This document shows positions 10,994 through 21,449 of a stretch of 64,000 bases of DNA, one piece after another (position 1 is the first letter of the stretch; the number at the start of each line of letters is the position of its first letter). Location of the stretch: NCBI GenBank assembly GCA_033064195.1, contig JARBJD010000210.1, positions 62,001 to 126,000 on the forward strand. The letters run 5' to 3'. The translations under genes were made by a program, and so were the position numbers. The stretch is from Blattamonas nauphoetae. Taxonomy: Eukaryota; Preaxostyla; Oxymonadida. A model generated the notes under the pieces. That model had not been told where the DNA came from. It worked only from the letters and a program-made list of their open reading frames with translations, and made no database searches.

Positions 10994-11587
10994 GACTTGG
11001 GTCTGATGTTTCTTGGAGAAGAGAGAAATACGGTCTTTGTTTCCTCATATTTTCGTAAAACTCGATTTGAGCGTCGCTGGCGTCTTCTCTGTCGTTTTCT
11101 GCGATTTGAAGATGCATTTTCAGGTTCAGTTCCATTGACTCTCCTCCCCCACTCCCGTTCTCTGCTGATTCGCCCTTCATCACGCAATGAATCAGAAATC
11201 GTGTTGTAATACCAGGTCTTGCCTTTCTGCATGCAGCATCATGACTTGTGCCTTCATTCGGTTCTCCGAAACCGTTTGGAGAAACAGGGCGTAATCTGCA
11301 AGAAGAGCATTGTCCTCCTTTCAGTGCATGACAGAGAAAGCATGTATTCTGTCTGCAAATTGTGTCAGCGGGAGTAAACGGATTTTTTCGTGGAACATGC
11401 ACCGAACTGTTGGTTCCACACCCTTCCTTCCCACATGTTGTCTCAGTCTGCATTTCCATTCTTCCGATGCTAAATCAAATCAGGGCAGCACTTCGTTGCC
11501 TTTGGTTTTTGTCACGCCCCAGGTACGCCGTTCTTGAACCTTCAGAGGAAGGAGGAAGTGGATCGAGAGTCTAATCTCTCCCCCAAC

Positions 11588-12230
11588 CTAAATAATCCCA
11601 AAAATGATTGTTCCAATAATCTGTCCCGTTCCAGAATCAACCAGGAAGTCGATTTCAAGGCCAAGTCGAAGTGTTCCAAAAACACTGAAATGAAGCATGA
11701 GGAAGTTCGATAAACGCGAGTAGAATGGTTGCATAATCCCCGCAAGAATAATCCCTGCTGCTGTTCCAACGCTCACCACGGCACGCCAGAACGCGTAGTC
11801 CATCAGTAGTCGCTGGCAAAAGACGAGACCCATCGCCAGCACCGCTATGCATGTCCGGAACTTTCCTAAAGTAACAATACATTAGACACCTCGTTTTGGG
11901 TTGCTTCGAACGATGAAAAGTGGGGACATCATCACCGCCGAAAAATAGAGGTCAAGAAAGAAGATTGTCACACTTTCAGTGACTATGCTCAGTGTGTCTG
12001 CAGCGCTCTAACAGATCGTACCAAGAGCTCGGTAGAGAGGGTCTGAGCCGTGCAGTGCGTTGGAGCAGTCGAATACATTGATTGAGAAGGTGTCGAACTG
12101 AATGAGAGACACTTGAAAGATAAACAAGAAAAGAAGTGTTGTACCGGAAAAAATCCAGGGTAGGAGAGCTGTTTCCTCCAAGGGTTGTGGTTCTCTTCGA
12201 GAGTAACCTTCGAACCTGGTTGATTCATTT
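11588..12230 (-). CDS. N-terminal blocks of the membrane protein
   Basis: The frame 11588-11842 is a run of hydrophobic spans (LAMGLVFCQRLLMDYAFW, AVVSVGTAAGIILAGIMQPF). The frame around 12008-12230 adds another span (WIFSGTTLLFLFIFQVSLI). Between them (about 11880-12000) short reverse pieces such as VTIFFLDLYFSAVMMSPLF are also membrane-like. The region upstream of 12230 has no clear start codon and runs into the repeat arrays at 12360-12600. Confidence 0.4.
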
Positions 12231-12359
12231 TCATTTTTCAAATCGTCCCACAATGAGCACTTTTGAAATGAAGACACCAGATTTAGAGGTAAAAATGTGG
12301 ATTTTGAATGCAATATTGGTCCACACCGGATTGCCGTAATATGAACACTTGAGGTGACT

Positions 12360-12425
12360 TCGGTTGTTAGCACATGGAGTTGCGGGTTTTCCCGAAGTTG
12401 CGGGTTTATCCGATGATGTTCATCC
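12360..12425. repeat. GGATAAACCCGCAACT repeat (inverted)
   Basis: Read on the reverse strand this holds two loose units of GGATAAACCCGCAACTTC. The same unit occurs on the forward strand at about 7853-7880, and a related unit ends the 39019-43055 region. The pair 7850/12425 faces inward around the membrane protein gene and could be the ends of an element carrying it. No target duplication was found. Confidence 0.4.
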
Positions 12426-12429
12426 TCGC

Positions 12430-12600
12430 TTGGGTATCGTCTAGAGACCGACCCCATTTAAGCTAGACACCGACCCCGATTGCTAGAGGCCGACCCCCGA
12501 TTGCTAGGCACCGACCCCTGATTGCTAGAGACCGACCCCCAATTGCTAGAGACCGACCCCATTTTGACTAGGCACCGACCCTCCGGTTTTCGTTATTATT
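12430..12600. repeat. GACCGACCCC tandem array, left end of X
   Basis: About seven units of roughly 20 bp (core GACCGACCCCGATTGCTAGA) with small changes. The reverse complement of the same array lies at 18090-18246 and a third copy at 46405-46555. Confidence 0.85.
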
Positions 12601-12829
12601 CACTATTTTTGTCACAATTTTATGCAAATTTTGATTAAAATCACGTCTTATGCCATTTTTTGTCCTTTTTCCAGCATTATTGCACGATTCTGTGTCAAAC
12701 AAGAAAAACGAAAGATCATGGGTTGATCATTATCATCTGCTCTTCAGACAAGCTCTCATTCGTCTCTTTCTTCATAATATTCAACTATATCCAAGATCAT
12801 CATCAATTTTGGGACAATCTATTCAAATG

Positions 12830-14165
12830 CAGCTGTGAACATGGCGAACACGACGATCAACAAGAAGAAGCCGAAACTGACAATTGTGCTGTTGAATACG
12901 AAGTAGAAGCGGTGAGAATATACCGATGAAGAACAGATTGAGGGAGATCAAGGTGAAGAAGGAGCTTATGACGCGATTATCGAAGGCGAAGAACAAGTGG
13001 ATGAACAGAATCAGCAGGAAGAAGAATGTGAGGACAAAATTGATGGACAGGATGTTGAACATGAAGTGGTTGACGATAGGATCGCTGACAATGAAGATAG
13101 AGGAATAGATGAACAGGAAGAAGAACCTGAAATTGAAGAAGGAGCAGGAAGAACTGAAGGGGATAAAGACGAGTAAGTTGAGGTTGATGACGACATTGAA
13201 TGAGAATCCGAACAAGTGGAGGACAATGAGGACAGAACACGAAGTGTGGGAGAGAGCGAAGAAGTTGAAGAAATCTAACCTGATCATGCTGGTGAAATGG
13301 AAGGAGATGAAGAAAACGATTATGCTGAAGACGAACAGGAGGAGGCAGTTCAAGATGAGGGTGAACAAGACGATGGAGATGCTGATAGCAACCAGCATGT
13401 CATTGAGCAATCTGAACACGAAGGCAGTGATGTTGAGGAACAGTATGAAGAAATGGACTAAGATACAGGATCTGGACAGAATGTCGACTGGAAGAAAATG
13501 AGAATGATGAAGCTATAGAAAGCAAGCTTCTCAACAAGAAAGATCCCGACGCTGCCGGTCCTGAAAATGAGCAAACTGAATCTGAATATGAAGATTTTCA
13601 GGAGAAAGATGATGGAAAAGCTGGAATCGCGGACAATTTCGAAGAAGATCAATTATAAGACGAAGAAATCGAAGGGGAAGTCAAACACACTCATGTGGTG
13701 CATGAACCCAAAAGAAGAATCAAACGATGATGAAAACGAGATACAGGAGAATGAGTTAAACTATGAAGATGATGAGGAGTTTGCAGAAGCAGCGGATGAA
13801 CAAGCAGAGGCCGACGATCAATTTGAAGACGATGAACAAGCGGAAGGGACCGAATTAGACGTAAAAAAAGAAGAAAACAGCAAGCATTCAGTCAAATCAC
13901 GGGAGAGTTTGAACAGAGACAAATCGTCTCAGAGTTCGAAGTCCCATCGGTCGTCAAAACGATCACACTCCGAAACTCGGAAATCACTCTCTTCAGAAGA
14001 AAAAGATGAAATTTTAGAAGAAGAAAAACCCGAATAACAAGATGGATAGGATGAAGAGTTTGAACACCAGTAAGAATATGAAGAGGAGAAAGGAGACTGC
14101 TTCGATCCCAGTCAGACAGGGAACCGGAGCATCAAACGGAAACAAATGACAATGAGGACAAAATC
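12830..14165 (+). pseudogene. acidic Glu/Asp-rich coding remains
   Basis: Reading across frames gives almost continuous acidic sequence, for example EEQIEGDQGEEGAYDAIIEG (about 12925) and NYEDDEEFAEAADEQAEADD (about 13760-13820). The reading is interrupted by several in-frame stops (TAA at about 13172 and 13656, TGA at about 13201) and frame changes. It leads into the dynein frame at 14170, so it may be an acidic N-terminal extension of that gene or an unrelated acidic protein. Forward frames full of Lys/Arg and the hydrophobic reverse frame (12823-13419) are shadows of this composition. It looks dead. Confidence 0.5.
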
Positions 14166-14169
14166 GTGA

Positions 14170-16890
14170 ATGCACGAACATATGGGGAGACAGGAGGTGG
14201 AGAAGAAGGATCGGTGCGCGGAATGCAACAGCGTTCAAAATCTATTCATCAGACAACGCAAATCCACTCGAAAACGTCGACCTTGTTCTTTCCCCAACAC
14301 GATCCTGACAGGCGTGGATCGACCTCTGAAGATCCCTCCACATCACAATTTGTTAGGCAAGAATCCACCTGGTGGACTGAAATTGGAGGATGTGATCCAA
14401 GGAGATGACGAGACACAGACAATGATTAGGGAAATGGTGTTTCTGATTGAACAATCGTTCACTTCTACTGAGACGTATCTAACACGATTCTACGCCCTCT
14501 CGAAGATCTCAGAATTCTCTCTGAGATGGGATTTCGAACAATACAAACGAAACATTCGATCAGTCTCAATAATGAGGAACGATCTGAGAAGATTGAGTCA
14601 ATGGTCGCAAGACATTGTCAAGATCAACCTCAGCAGTCTCGTCGGGTTGATCACGCTTGACGCTCGTCCGCTCAAACAGAACCTTGCCCCAATTCCTGTC
14701 GAATGTGCTGACCAGATCAAGTCGCATCTGCATGACTTGTTCAATTCGATTGGAAATGAGACTTTGAGAGATCTGAGACAATGCACGAACGAGTTGAACA
14801 ACGCCCCGAAGAATCTCAGCGAGTATTGTGATCATGTTCTTCTGATTGGAACTATGCGCGAGAGACAAGTCGGATTCCGACAAAACGTCGCCACTCTGGA
14901 CGACATGAAAGCTTTGGGTGACGAGCAGGCATCACAACTGTCGATGGACGAACAACAACTCCTCCTTTCGATCCACTCCAGCCTCGGTGCCTTCAACACA
15001 TCTTTTGTCAAATCAGAAGAATTCCGTGACCAACACCACATGAGGATGGTTGCTGGTCTTCACAAAGAAGCTCAAAAACTCGAAACCGACACCCTCCAAA
15101 CATCCAACGATCTCCAAACTGGAATTCTCGTCGACGAAACAGCAGATCCACAATCAGCTCTCCAACGACTGGAAGTCCTCAAGAGCACGGTCGATTCGTA
15201 CACAGAGCGAATGGCTGTTCTGGACAAACAGCGAGAAATCATCAGAATGGATGCGATTGCCTACCCCAACGTTCAGCGTTGTGTTGTGAAATACCAAAAC
15301 AGAGTGAATGTCTGGACACAGCTGAAGGAATTCAATTCTGCCGCATCGCTCTGGCGCGAAAGAAGAACCAGACGACCGAGTTGTGAAACTCCTCCGACAG
15401 AACATCGACGACTTCAGGCCGCATGTGCCTCTGTTGAACGCTCTTTGTGTTCCTGCGATGAAACCTCGACATTGGAAAAGTTGTTCACAGCGCTGGGGAA
15501 GCGATGGACAGCCACACAGACACTTGGCCAGATAATGACGATGAATCTGTTGCAGAATGCTCCACAAGTGATGGACATTTCAGCGACAGCGAATGGAGAA
15601 TATGGTCTGGAGACGCAACTCGAGAAAATCAAGAAAATTTGGGCCCAAATCCAGTTTGTGCTGGTTAGGCGCAAATCTGGGACAACACACATTTTGGGAG
15701 GAGTGGAAGAGATTGTTGAAACATTCGAAGACAATCAGGCACTCCTCCAGACAATGCTGGCATCACGTTTCGTTGTCGGGATTCGCGAAGAGATCGAAGG
15801 ATGGGATCGAAGAATGACTCAGCTGCCGGATCTCATCGACAAATGGGTGAAGTGCCAACGTGGTTGGATGTATCTCTACGCGATCTTAACACAAACTGAC
15901 ATCATCAGACAGCTGTCCAACGAGGCAGCACAGTTCAACAGTGTCGACAGTTCATGGAAGGAGGTTATGAAGCTTGTACACGAGAACCGAACTGCATCAG
16001 ATGTCTGGACATTCCGAGCATTGTTGAGCAGATGGAGAAGAACAATGAACAGCTGGATCTCCTTCAGAAGAAGCTGCAAGATTATCTGGAGACGAAGCGA
16101 GTCAAGTTCCCCAGATTCTATTTCTTGTCGAACGATGAGTTGCTACAAATTCTCGCTCAGACGACAGATGCACGTGCTGTTCAACCATTCATGAACAAAT
16201 GCTTCGATGCAATCAACTCACTTCAGTTCTGTTCGGAGAAGGACATGAAGGAGAAGAAGACCGATGTGGATGAGATGACACCAGAAGAGAAGAAAGCGTT
16301 TTCCAAACTCAATCCAAATTCCGCCGATTTCGTCACCGCCATTATGTCAGTTGAGAACGAGGTTGTCCCTCTTCTCAAACCTGTGTCAACCCATTCTCCA
16401 GTCGAAGAATGGCTGTTGGAATTCAAACACGAAATGTGTCGAACGATCAACGTGGCCATCCGCAATGCCCTCACCCACTACTTCCATACCGACAGACCGA
16501 ATTGGTTCTTCCACCATCCCGCACAAGCCATTCTCGCTGTGGATCAGATTGTGTGGACACAGAACGTCGAGGAAGCTCTGACGAAAGTGGATTTCGACTG
16601 GATGGTCAATCTTCGATACAACTTCGACGAAGAGAAGCAGATCACACTTGTGAAACAGACCAACACTTCCATCGAGTATGGAAATGAATATTTCGGCGAT
16701 TCACCGCGTCTTGTGATCACTCCTCTGACCGATCGATGCTACGTGACGTTGACCCTCTCACTCCATCTTCGTCTCGGAGGAAACCCAGCTGGGCCAGCAG
16801 GAACAGGAAAGACAGAAACTGTGAAGGGCATGTTTCGACGAGTTCAATCGAATCGACATCGAAGTGCTCTCTGTTATCGCTCAGCACTCC
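14170..16890 (+). pseudogene. axonemal dynein heavy chain fragment (tail to AAA1)
   Basis: The frame 14170-16194 (674 residues) covers tail and linker: LNNAPKNLSEYCDHVLL, QRLEVLKSTVDSYTERMAVL, then linker marks GKRWTATQTLGQIMTMNLL and DLIDKWVKCQRGWMYLYAIL. The reading then changes frame at about 16005 and goes on (DIPSIVEQMEKNNEQLDLLQ, FPRFYFLSNDELLQILAQT) to AAA1 with Walker A GPAGTGKTETVKG at about 16790-16830. Walker B (FDEFNRID) follows out of frame at about 16835, because the segment between the two motifs is missing. A further short segment is absent before FDWMVNLRYNFDEEKQ. A full dynein heavy chain is over 4000 residues, so this is a broken fragment. The same frame change is seen in copy Y, so it was dead (or intron-split) before duplication. 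Confidence 0.85.
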
Positions 16891-16894
16891 AACA

Positions 16895-17965
16895 AATCGG
16901 AAACTTGGCTGACTTTACTGTGTTCAGTGGAATTCTTGTTTATGTTCTCAATCCTCCCGTTCTTCGCGAGATCAAGTTCTCGTTCACAAACAATTTGAGC
17001 ACGAGCTGTTTTATGGAAGTGAGTGGGAGCGATCTGATTGCCTCAACAGAATACACAGCGACATCAATTGTGCCTTTGGATGAAGAAGATGGAGACATCT
17101 TCACCGATTCGTCGTCATCGGAAGAAAGTCCATTTTGAGGAGAGATGTCGAGAGCATGCTCTTCGATCTCAGAAATTTGGACGATTGTGACAGGCCTCTC
17201 GATTGTTCGTCCGATGATTGAGATTGTTGACTCAGTGATGATCAGGGATGGAATTCGGATTGTGGGAGGGATGCATGCTGTGATTCGGAATGGGGCGAGT
17301 TCTGAACCATCGCTGATCATTCCTTCTTCATTCTCTCTGGACTCGTTGTCTGTTGTGATTGTTGTGGAAGCAACCAGATTCCTCGAGATTCGAAATGTGA
17401 ATGTTTCGATTGGCTCTTCTGTTCCATCCCTCGTCTTCCTCTCCGCGACTCAAGCAACAATTCTTTTGAGGGATGAACCAATCACTGGCTCAAAATCATC
17501 TCTAGCACGGAACGTGGAAGAATCCGAAGATGTCTGTTCGTGGACAAGTGGAATCCTTCAGTTGACTGACTGTTCGACCAGTGTTTCACACCAGGATATG
17601 CTGTGTTTGGCTTGTTCCCGGAAGGGTTTGAAAGAAAGAGACGAATGAAAACTTGTGTGATTCAGAAGTCATCAATCGAACGACGATCCGAATCAGTTCT
17701 GGCGAACATGAAATGGTGGCTGCCACTCGTCATTGTCGTCGCTGTCGTTCTGCTCACAGTCATCGGGATTGTCGTTTCGTGTGTGTGGGATAGGAAGAAG
17801 AATGGGAGGAAGGAAGACCACTCATGTCTCGTCGATTTGAGGGCTGAATGGGAACACACTGAACATCGGCAATTGGACAGAAAAGAACTAAATGAGACAC
17901 AGAAGAAACTGAAAAAGATGGAAGACAGCGAGATCTCGAATGAAAACACACTGATCAACCCATGA
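16895..17965 (+). pseudogene. C-terminal end of a beta-helix surface protein
   Basis: After the dynein fragment the sequence becomes beta-helix-like: SSFSLDSLSVVIVVEATRFL and NVNVSIGSSVPSLVFLSATQ (17310-17460). A Cys-bearing segment is followed by a membrane span (WWLPLVIVVAVVLLTVIGIV, about 17712-17775) and a short Lys/Glu-rich cytosolic tail ending at 17965. A TGA at 17136 interrupts one frame and is also present in copy Y; a frame change follows near 17610. This tail has no kinase part, unlike G1. The join to dynein has no obvious functional sense and suggests fused fragments. Confidence 0.65.
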
Positions 17966-18089
17966 ATTGTGTGTTTTGATATACTTCGATGAATTGGGTT
18001 ATTTTTCGAAAAATCTCGAGAAGATGGTTATAAAAGTGATTTTAATCAAAATTTGCATAAAATTGTGACAAAAATAGTGATTAATAACG

Positions 18090-18246
18090 AAAAACCGGAG
18101 GGGTCGGTGCCTAGTCAAAATGGGGTCGGTCTCTAGCAATCAGGGGTCGGTCCCTAGCAATCGGGGGTCGGCCTCTAGCAATCAGGGGTCGGTCTCTAGC
18201 AATCGGGGTCGGTCTCTAGCTTAAATGGGGTCGGTCTCTAGACGTT
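18090..18246. repeat. GGGGTCGGTC tandem array, right end of X
   Basis: Reverse-complement copy of the 12430-12600 array, ending GTCTCTAGACGTTACC. The surface-protein homology resumes at 18249 (AAGCTGAGTCTGTCGG), which marks the outer edge. Confidence 0.85.
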
Positions 18247-18248
18247 AC

Positions 18249-19335
18249 CAAGCTGAGTCTGTCGGATGAGAGAAAGGCACTCGCACTAAACACGATGAAA
18301 TGGCTGGGACCAGTTTTGGGAGGTGTATTTGGGTTATTCGTCCTGTTTCTCGTGATCATCATCGTTCTGTGCGTGAGACGTCGAAAACAAAAACCCGAAG
18401 AGAAACCAGAGGAATTGACACCAGTCGATGAAGAAAAGATTGCTGTTGAGGAATTCTACGAAGGTAGCCAGTTGGGAGCGACTGGTCACGCGATCAGAGC
18501 AGTGGAGTCTGTTGAGGGGAACACGACTCTTTCGGAAGAGACAAGAATGGGAATGAACGAAAAATCGTTCTTCGACCGAAGAGAGCAGGGTGAGATGATT
18601 GAAGCACTGTCACTGTCGAACTGTGTGGATGTTGTTCGAGTGAACAAGATGAACACACTGTATCGTCGTCTTCACTCGCCCGACGCGGACAAAACCAACA
18701 TCCGTCGGAAGGAGCTTCAAAAGCAGTTGGCGAAAGGGATGGCTCGACTAATGAAAGCTGATCCTCACTCAGAGTCGTTCACAAAACTCACCTCGCACTG
18801 GATTCTTCTGCTGAACGATCAAGTTGTCGTGAAACTGAGAGACGATGCTCCACCTCCCTTCTCCCGTCCTCTTCCCGCACCTTTGGACACAAATCTATCG
18901 TTGGACAATCATTGTGTAGAGGGAGGAAATCAGATGTCATTCTCGTCAGGACACGATCAGAAAGAGACGAAGAACGAAGATCTGACAGTTCGGTGGCAGG
19001 CTCCCGAACAGGGCGACTCAAACAAGTTCATTGATCCCCACAAGGCGGCAATTTTTAGGCTTGGCCTCGTCTTGTGGGAAATCGAGACTGGTTCTATACC
19101 GTTTGGCGAGACGGACGCAGTGAATGCGAATCGATCGCTGTGTTCGGGAATGCTTCCGAAAATGGGGACTATCGCCGAGAAGAGCTTTGCGGATCTGATC
19201 GCGTCGTGTCTGAGTGTGAACCCGTCTGACCGCCCATCGCTAGATTCAGTTGCGGATTTCTTTGAAGAGAAAGAAGAGAAGAACAGCGAGAAGAAGGAAG
19301 AAGTTCAGCGGACACTGGAAAGGTCACCCAACTGA
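18249..19335 (+). pseudogene. 3' end of beta-helix surface protein with kinase tail
   Basis: Homologous to the end of G1 (33675-34759), but everything upstream is missing because unit X abuts it. From the ATG at 18295 there are 346 residues: a membrane span (WLGPVLGGVFGLFVLFLVII), a basic stop-transfer stretch (RRRKQK), then a kinase-like domain with RWQAPEQ (18991), LGLVLWEIETGSIPFGETDA and CLSVNPSDRPSLDSVADFF. The HRD and DFG motifs are absent, as in G1, so it is a pseudokinase. The downstream repeat ATCAGGATTTGAGACTGAAA (about 19358) is also found after G1 (about 35096), showing a duplication of gene end plus flank. Confidence 0.8.
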
Positions 19336-19444
19336 TCTCTCTCCACGTCACATATATATCAGGATTTGAGACTGAAATGTTTGTTTTAAGTCACGAACAC
19401 CAGAAAGTTACTAAGAGGAATTCATCCTGCCAAGCTCTCATTCA

Positions 19445-20020
19445 TTATCGTCCCTCACCTTCAATCGGAACCAAAATGTGTTCAATCATTTCTGGATTCA
19501 ATCCCAGCAATCGCGAGAGCTTCCAACTTTCTTCGCGAATCTCGCTGCAATAATCTCCTCCTTCCGTGTGCATCAGGATCTGTGCGAGTGTGTCTTCGAA
19601 GCCTTCAGAAAATAGAGCTTTCGTCATCCGTTTCCCACATCCGAGCACTTCTTTGAATTCGTACTTCCATTCAGTCATCCAATCGTTGATTCTGAAGATG
19701 AGATGCATCAACGCATCGTTCTCCTCAATGAACGAGATGACAGCAGGAATGGTCATCACAATTGGAGAACTGAGAACGAACTCCAACGTCGGGAGATGAT
19801 AAAGAGTGAATCGCAGGAGAGAACCAAAAGGAATGCGAAGACAGTCGGGATGTGTCCTGTTGAACTGCGATATCGATTCTGGCAGAGAAAAGACAGATAT
19901 TGGGAGGATGGATGGATCACTTGTTTTAAGATGACTTCAAACTGAGTGTGGAGAGTGGATGCCTCTGCGAATCTTAACGGACGCAGAATGTGCGCAGCTG
20001 GCAAACTGAGAGACGCGAAG
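19445..20020 (-). CDS. host gene H1, 3' part
   Basis: A helical protein with FASLSLPAAHILRPLRFAEA, PEMIEHILVPIEGEGR at the end and VMTIPAVISFIEENDALMHL in the middle. One frame change lies near 19940 (between LHTQFEVILKQ and LPISVFSLPESISQFNRTHP), so it is either decayed or has a very small intron. The reading continues directly from the 5' part at 24698-25152 when the DIRS element between them is ignored (NKIL then FASLSLP). Leu-rich helices suggest an alpha-solenoid (ARM/HEAT-like) fold; the function is unknown. Confidence 0.55.
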
Positions 20021-20108
20021 AGGAGCTCTCTTGCCAGCCGCTCCTCACAAACCTTAGCTCCCACTTCGTTGAGATAAGGTCCGTGAAGTGTGGGTTCCAG
20101 GTCCCTGA
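20021..20108. repeat. DIRS left inverted terminal repeat
   Basis: It shares the block CTCCCACTTCGTTGAGATAA and the following bases to GGACC in inverted form with 24634-24681, and its outermost bases are complemented in the internal region at 24388-24439. Confidence 0.8.
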
Positions 20109-20114
20109 TCACAA

Positions 20115-21297
20115 ATGGATTCTACAACCTCCGATCTTTTAGTCCCTCCAGAACCTCCCACATATCCTCCAATACCGCGTGAGGTTATTACGATGATTTC
20201 CGAAGGCCTTCGTCTCGAACATGAAGACGCTGTGAATCGTTTTTCACTCGACAGCTCCTCACCTCCTAATCGAGTTGCATCATCAGCAACACAGTCCATG
20301 CAATCAATTGGATCACAAGCTTCGACTCAAACTGAACTGCCTATCACCAAAGTTAAAAGGCAACATTCAACAGTCACATCTTCTTCAGATGAAGATTCTT
20401 CAAGTTCATTGGACTCGACCAATGACGAAAGAAGGTCAACAAAATACCGACGAAAGAATAGGAAGAGGAGTTGCAAGAAGGGTAGGAATAAGCATAACTC
20501 CCACCGATCCCATAGCAACCATCGTCGTTCCCGACGAGCACAGGATAACCGGGAAATGAAGAAAAAGCATCTGAAATCACGTCAAAGAAGCAGAAAAACT
20601 AGAAGTAGCGATAGCGACTCCTCATTTTTATCATCCAGCGGCAGTATCGGCACCTCGTCTTCGGGAGAGGATCAAGATGATCTCCCGAGATTTTTTCAAG
20701 AGGATTCTCAAGAAAAAGCTCCCAAGGTTCAAAGGAGATTGGACAAAGACAGTCCTCACACCGCTTCAGCGAGAGGAACTCTTGACAGAGACGAGAAGAT
20801 TCCAAACCGTTTTGGGTATACAAATGCAGTTCGCAGACACGCCCGAGTCTCATGACAAGCTCCAGCACATCCAAGACCAACTTCTTCGGATGTCAGCACA
20901 ATCAAGTTTGGTAACTGTTGCGTTACTTGGGCAGGTTTATCATGAGATCCACCAGTTGGACCCGTCCTTCGCTTTCCTCCCAAGAATCATTGACGCAATG
21001 GTGAGTGCAGCCGACGCAGCGACTAGAGCGCATCACACGCGCTTCCTATCAACTAAAAATTGGTTGGAGATGGCGGACAAGATGGGCATTTCTCAACCGG
21101 CCTCAGTGGACTCAAGCCTCCTCACAAGCTCGCAACAATCAACGTCGTCAACACGTTCAGACTTAGAAGTAGCACTAGAAAGAATAGTTCCGACCATTGT
21201 CGCTCAATTGAAGTCTCAGATGCATTTCTCCCCCAAGGGGGGGCGGAACCGGCCCCCCTCCAAATATCCCGGTTCAGACTTCAATCGCCGAAGGTAG
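20115..21297 (+). CDS. DIRS gag-like region
   Basis: The first part is Ser/Arg/Lys-rich (SDSDSSFLSSSGSIGTSSSG), resembling nucleic-acid-binding N-termini. The second part is helical (LRMSAQSSLVTVALLGQVYH) and is typical of the first open frame of DIRS elements. Likely role: binding and packaging the element RNA. Family assignment rests on position and composition. Confidence 0.6.
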
Positions 21298-21449
21298 AAC
21301 AACCAACGATTATTACAGGACGTCTTTTGATGAGGCTGCACGCGTGGGAGAAGATCGGAGGAAAATCAATCATCACCACAGGAGCAGTGTGGGCGTGGAG
21401 GAGCCCCGAGTCCCCGTCAATATTGCAAACACTCGCGCCAGCGCTCCCC

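Larger units (their letters stand above)
8115..12430 (-). pseudogene. multi-pass membrane protein gene in many blocks
   Basis: A series of reverse-strand coding blocks runs from about 12420 down to 8115: 12008-12230, 11588-11842, 10960-11200, 10406-10993, 9960-10433, 9257-9916, 8761-9357 and 8435-8764. Most contain hydrophobic spans or helical linkers, and together they resemble one large multi-pass protein. The blocks are in different frames, so either the gene has many introns or it has decayed. The overall plan recalls the Tmc (tiny macrocysts) type membrane proteins found in amoebae and flagellates; that is a weak impression from layout only. The 5' part is cut at the edge of composite unit X. 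Confidence 0.5.
12430..18246 (+). mobile_element. composite unit X with inverted minisatellite ends
   Basis: The ends are inverted copies of the same structure: GTCTAGAGACCGACCCC arrays, then TTTTCGTTATTA, then TCACTATTTTTGTCACAATT, down to CATGGGTTGATCA, about 300 bp in all (12430-12735 and 17941-18246). Inside are an acidic coding region, a dynein heavy chain fragment and the end of a beta-helix surface protein, all on the plus strand and all broken. An inverted second copy (Y) lies at 46405-50171. The flanks of X are two different genes (membrane protein on the left, kinase-tail surface protein on the right) and no target duplication is visible, so recombination between copies is possible. 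Confidence 0.6.

Noticed and set aside
12823-13419. hydrophobic 198-residue reverse frame (membrane protein)
   Set aside because: It is the complement of GAA/GAT-rich acidic coding sequence; Phe/Leu/Ile runs arise automatically.
12830-14165. TAA/TAG read as glutamine (as in some oxymonads)
   Set aside because: Frames of 2118, 905, 851 and 736 residues elsewhere avoid TAA and TAG in frame and end at standard stops, so the stops in this acidic region are more simply decay.
17136-17138. programmed readthrough of TGA between the two surface-protein frames
   Set aside because: The stop is shared by X and Y, but the neighbouring dynein sequence is already broken, so an inherited dead stop is simpler.
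12430-18246. 8-bp target duplication for unit X
   Set aside because: Flanks GTATC and GTTACC extend the inverted repeat instead of matching directly, and the two sides are different genes.
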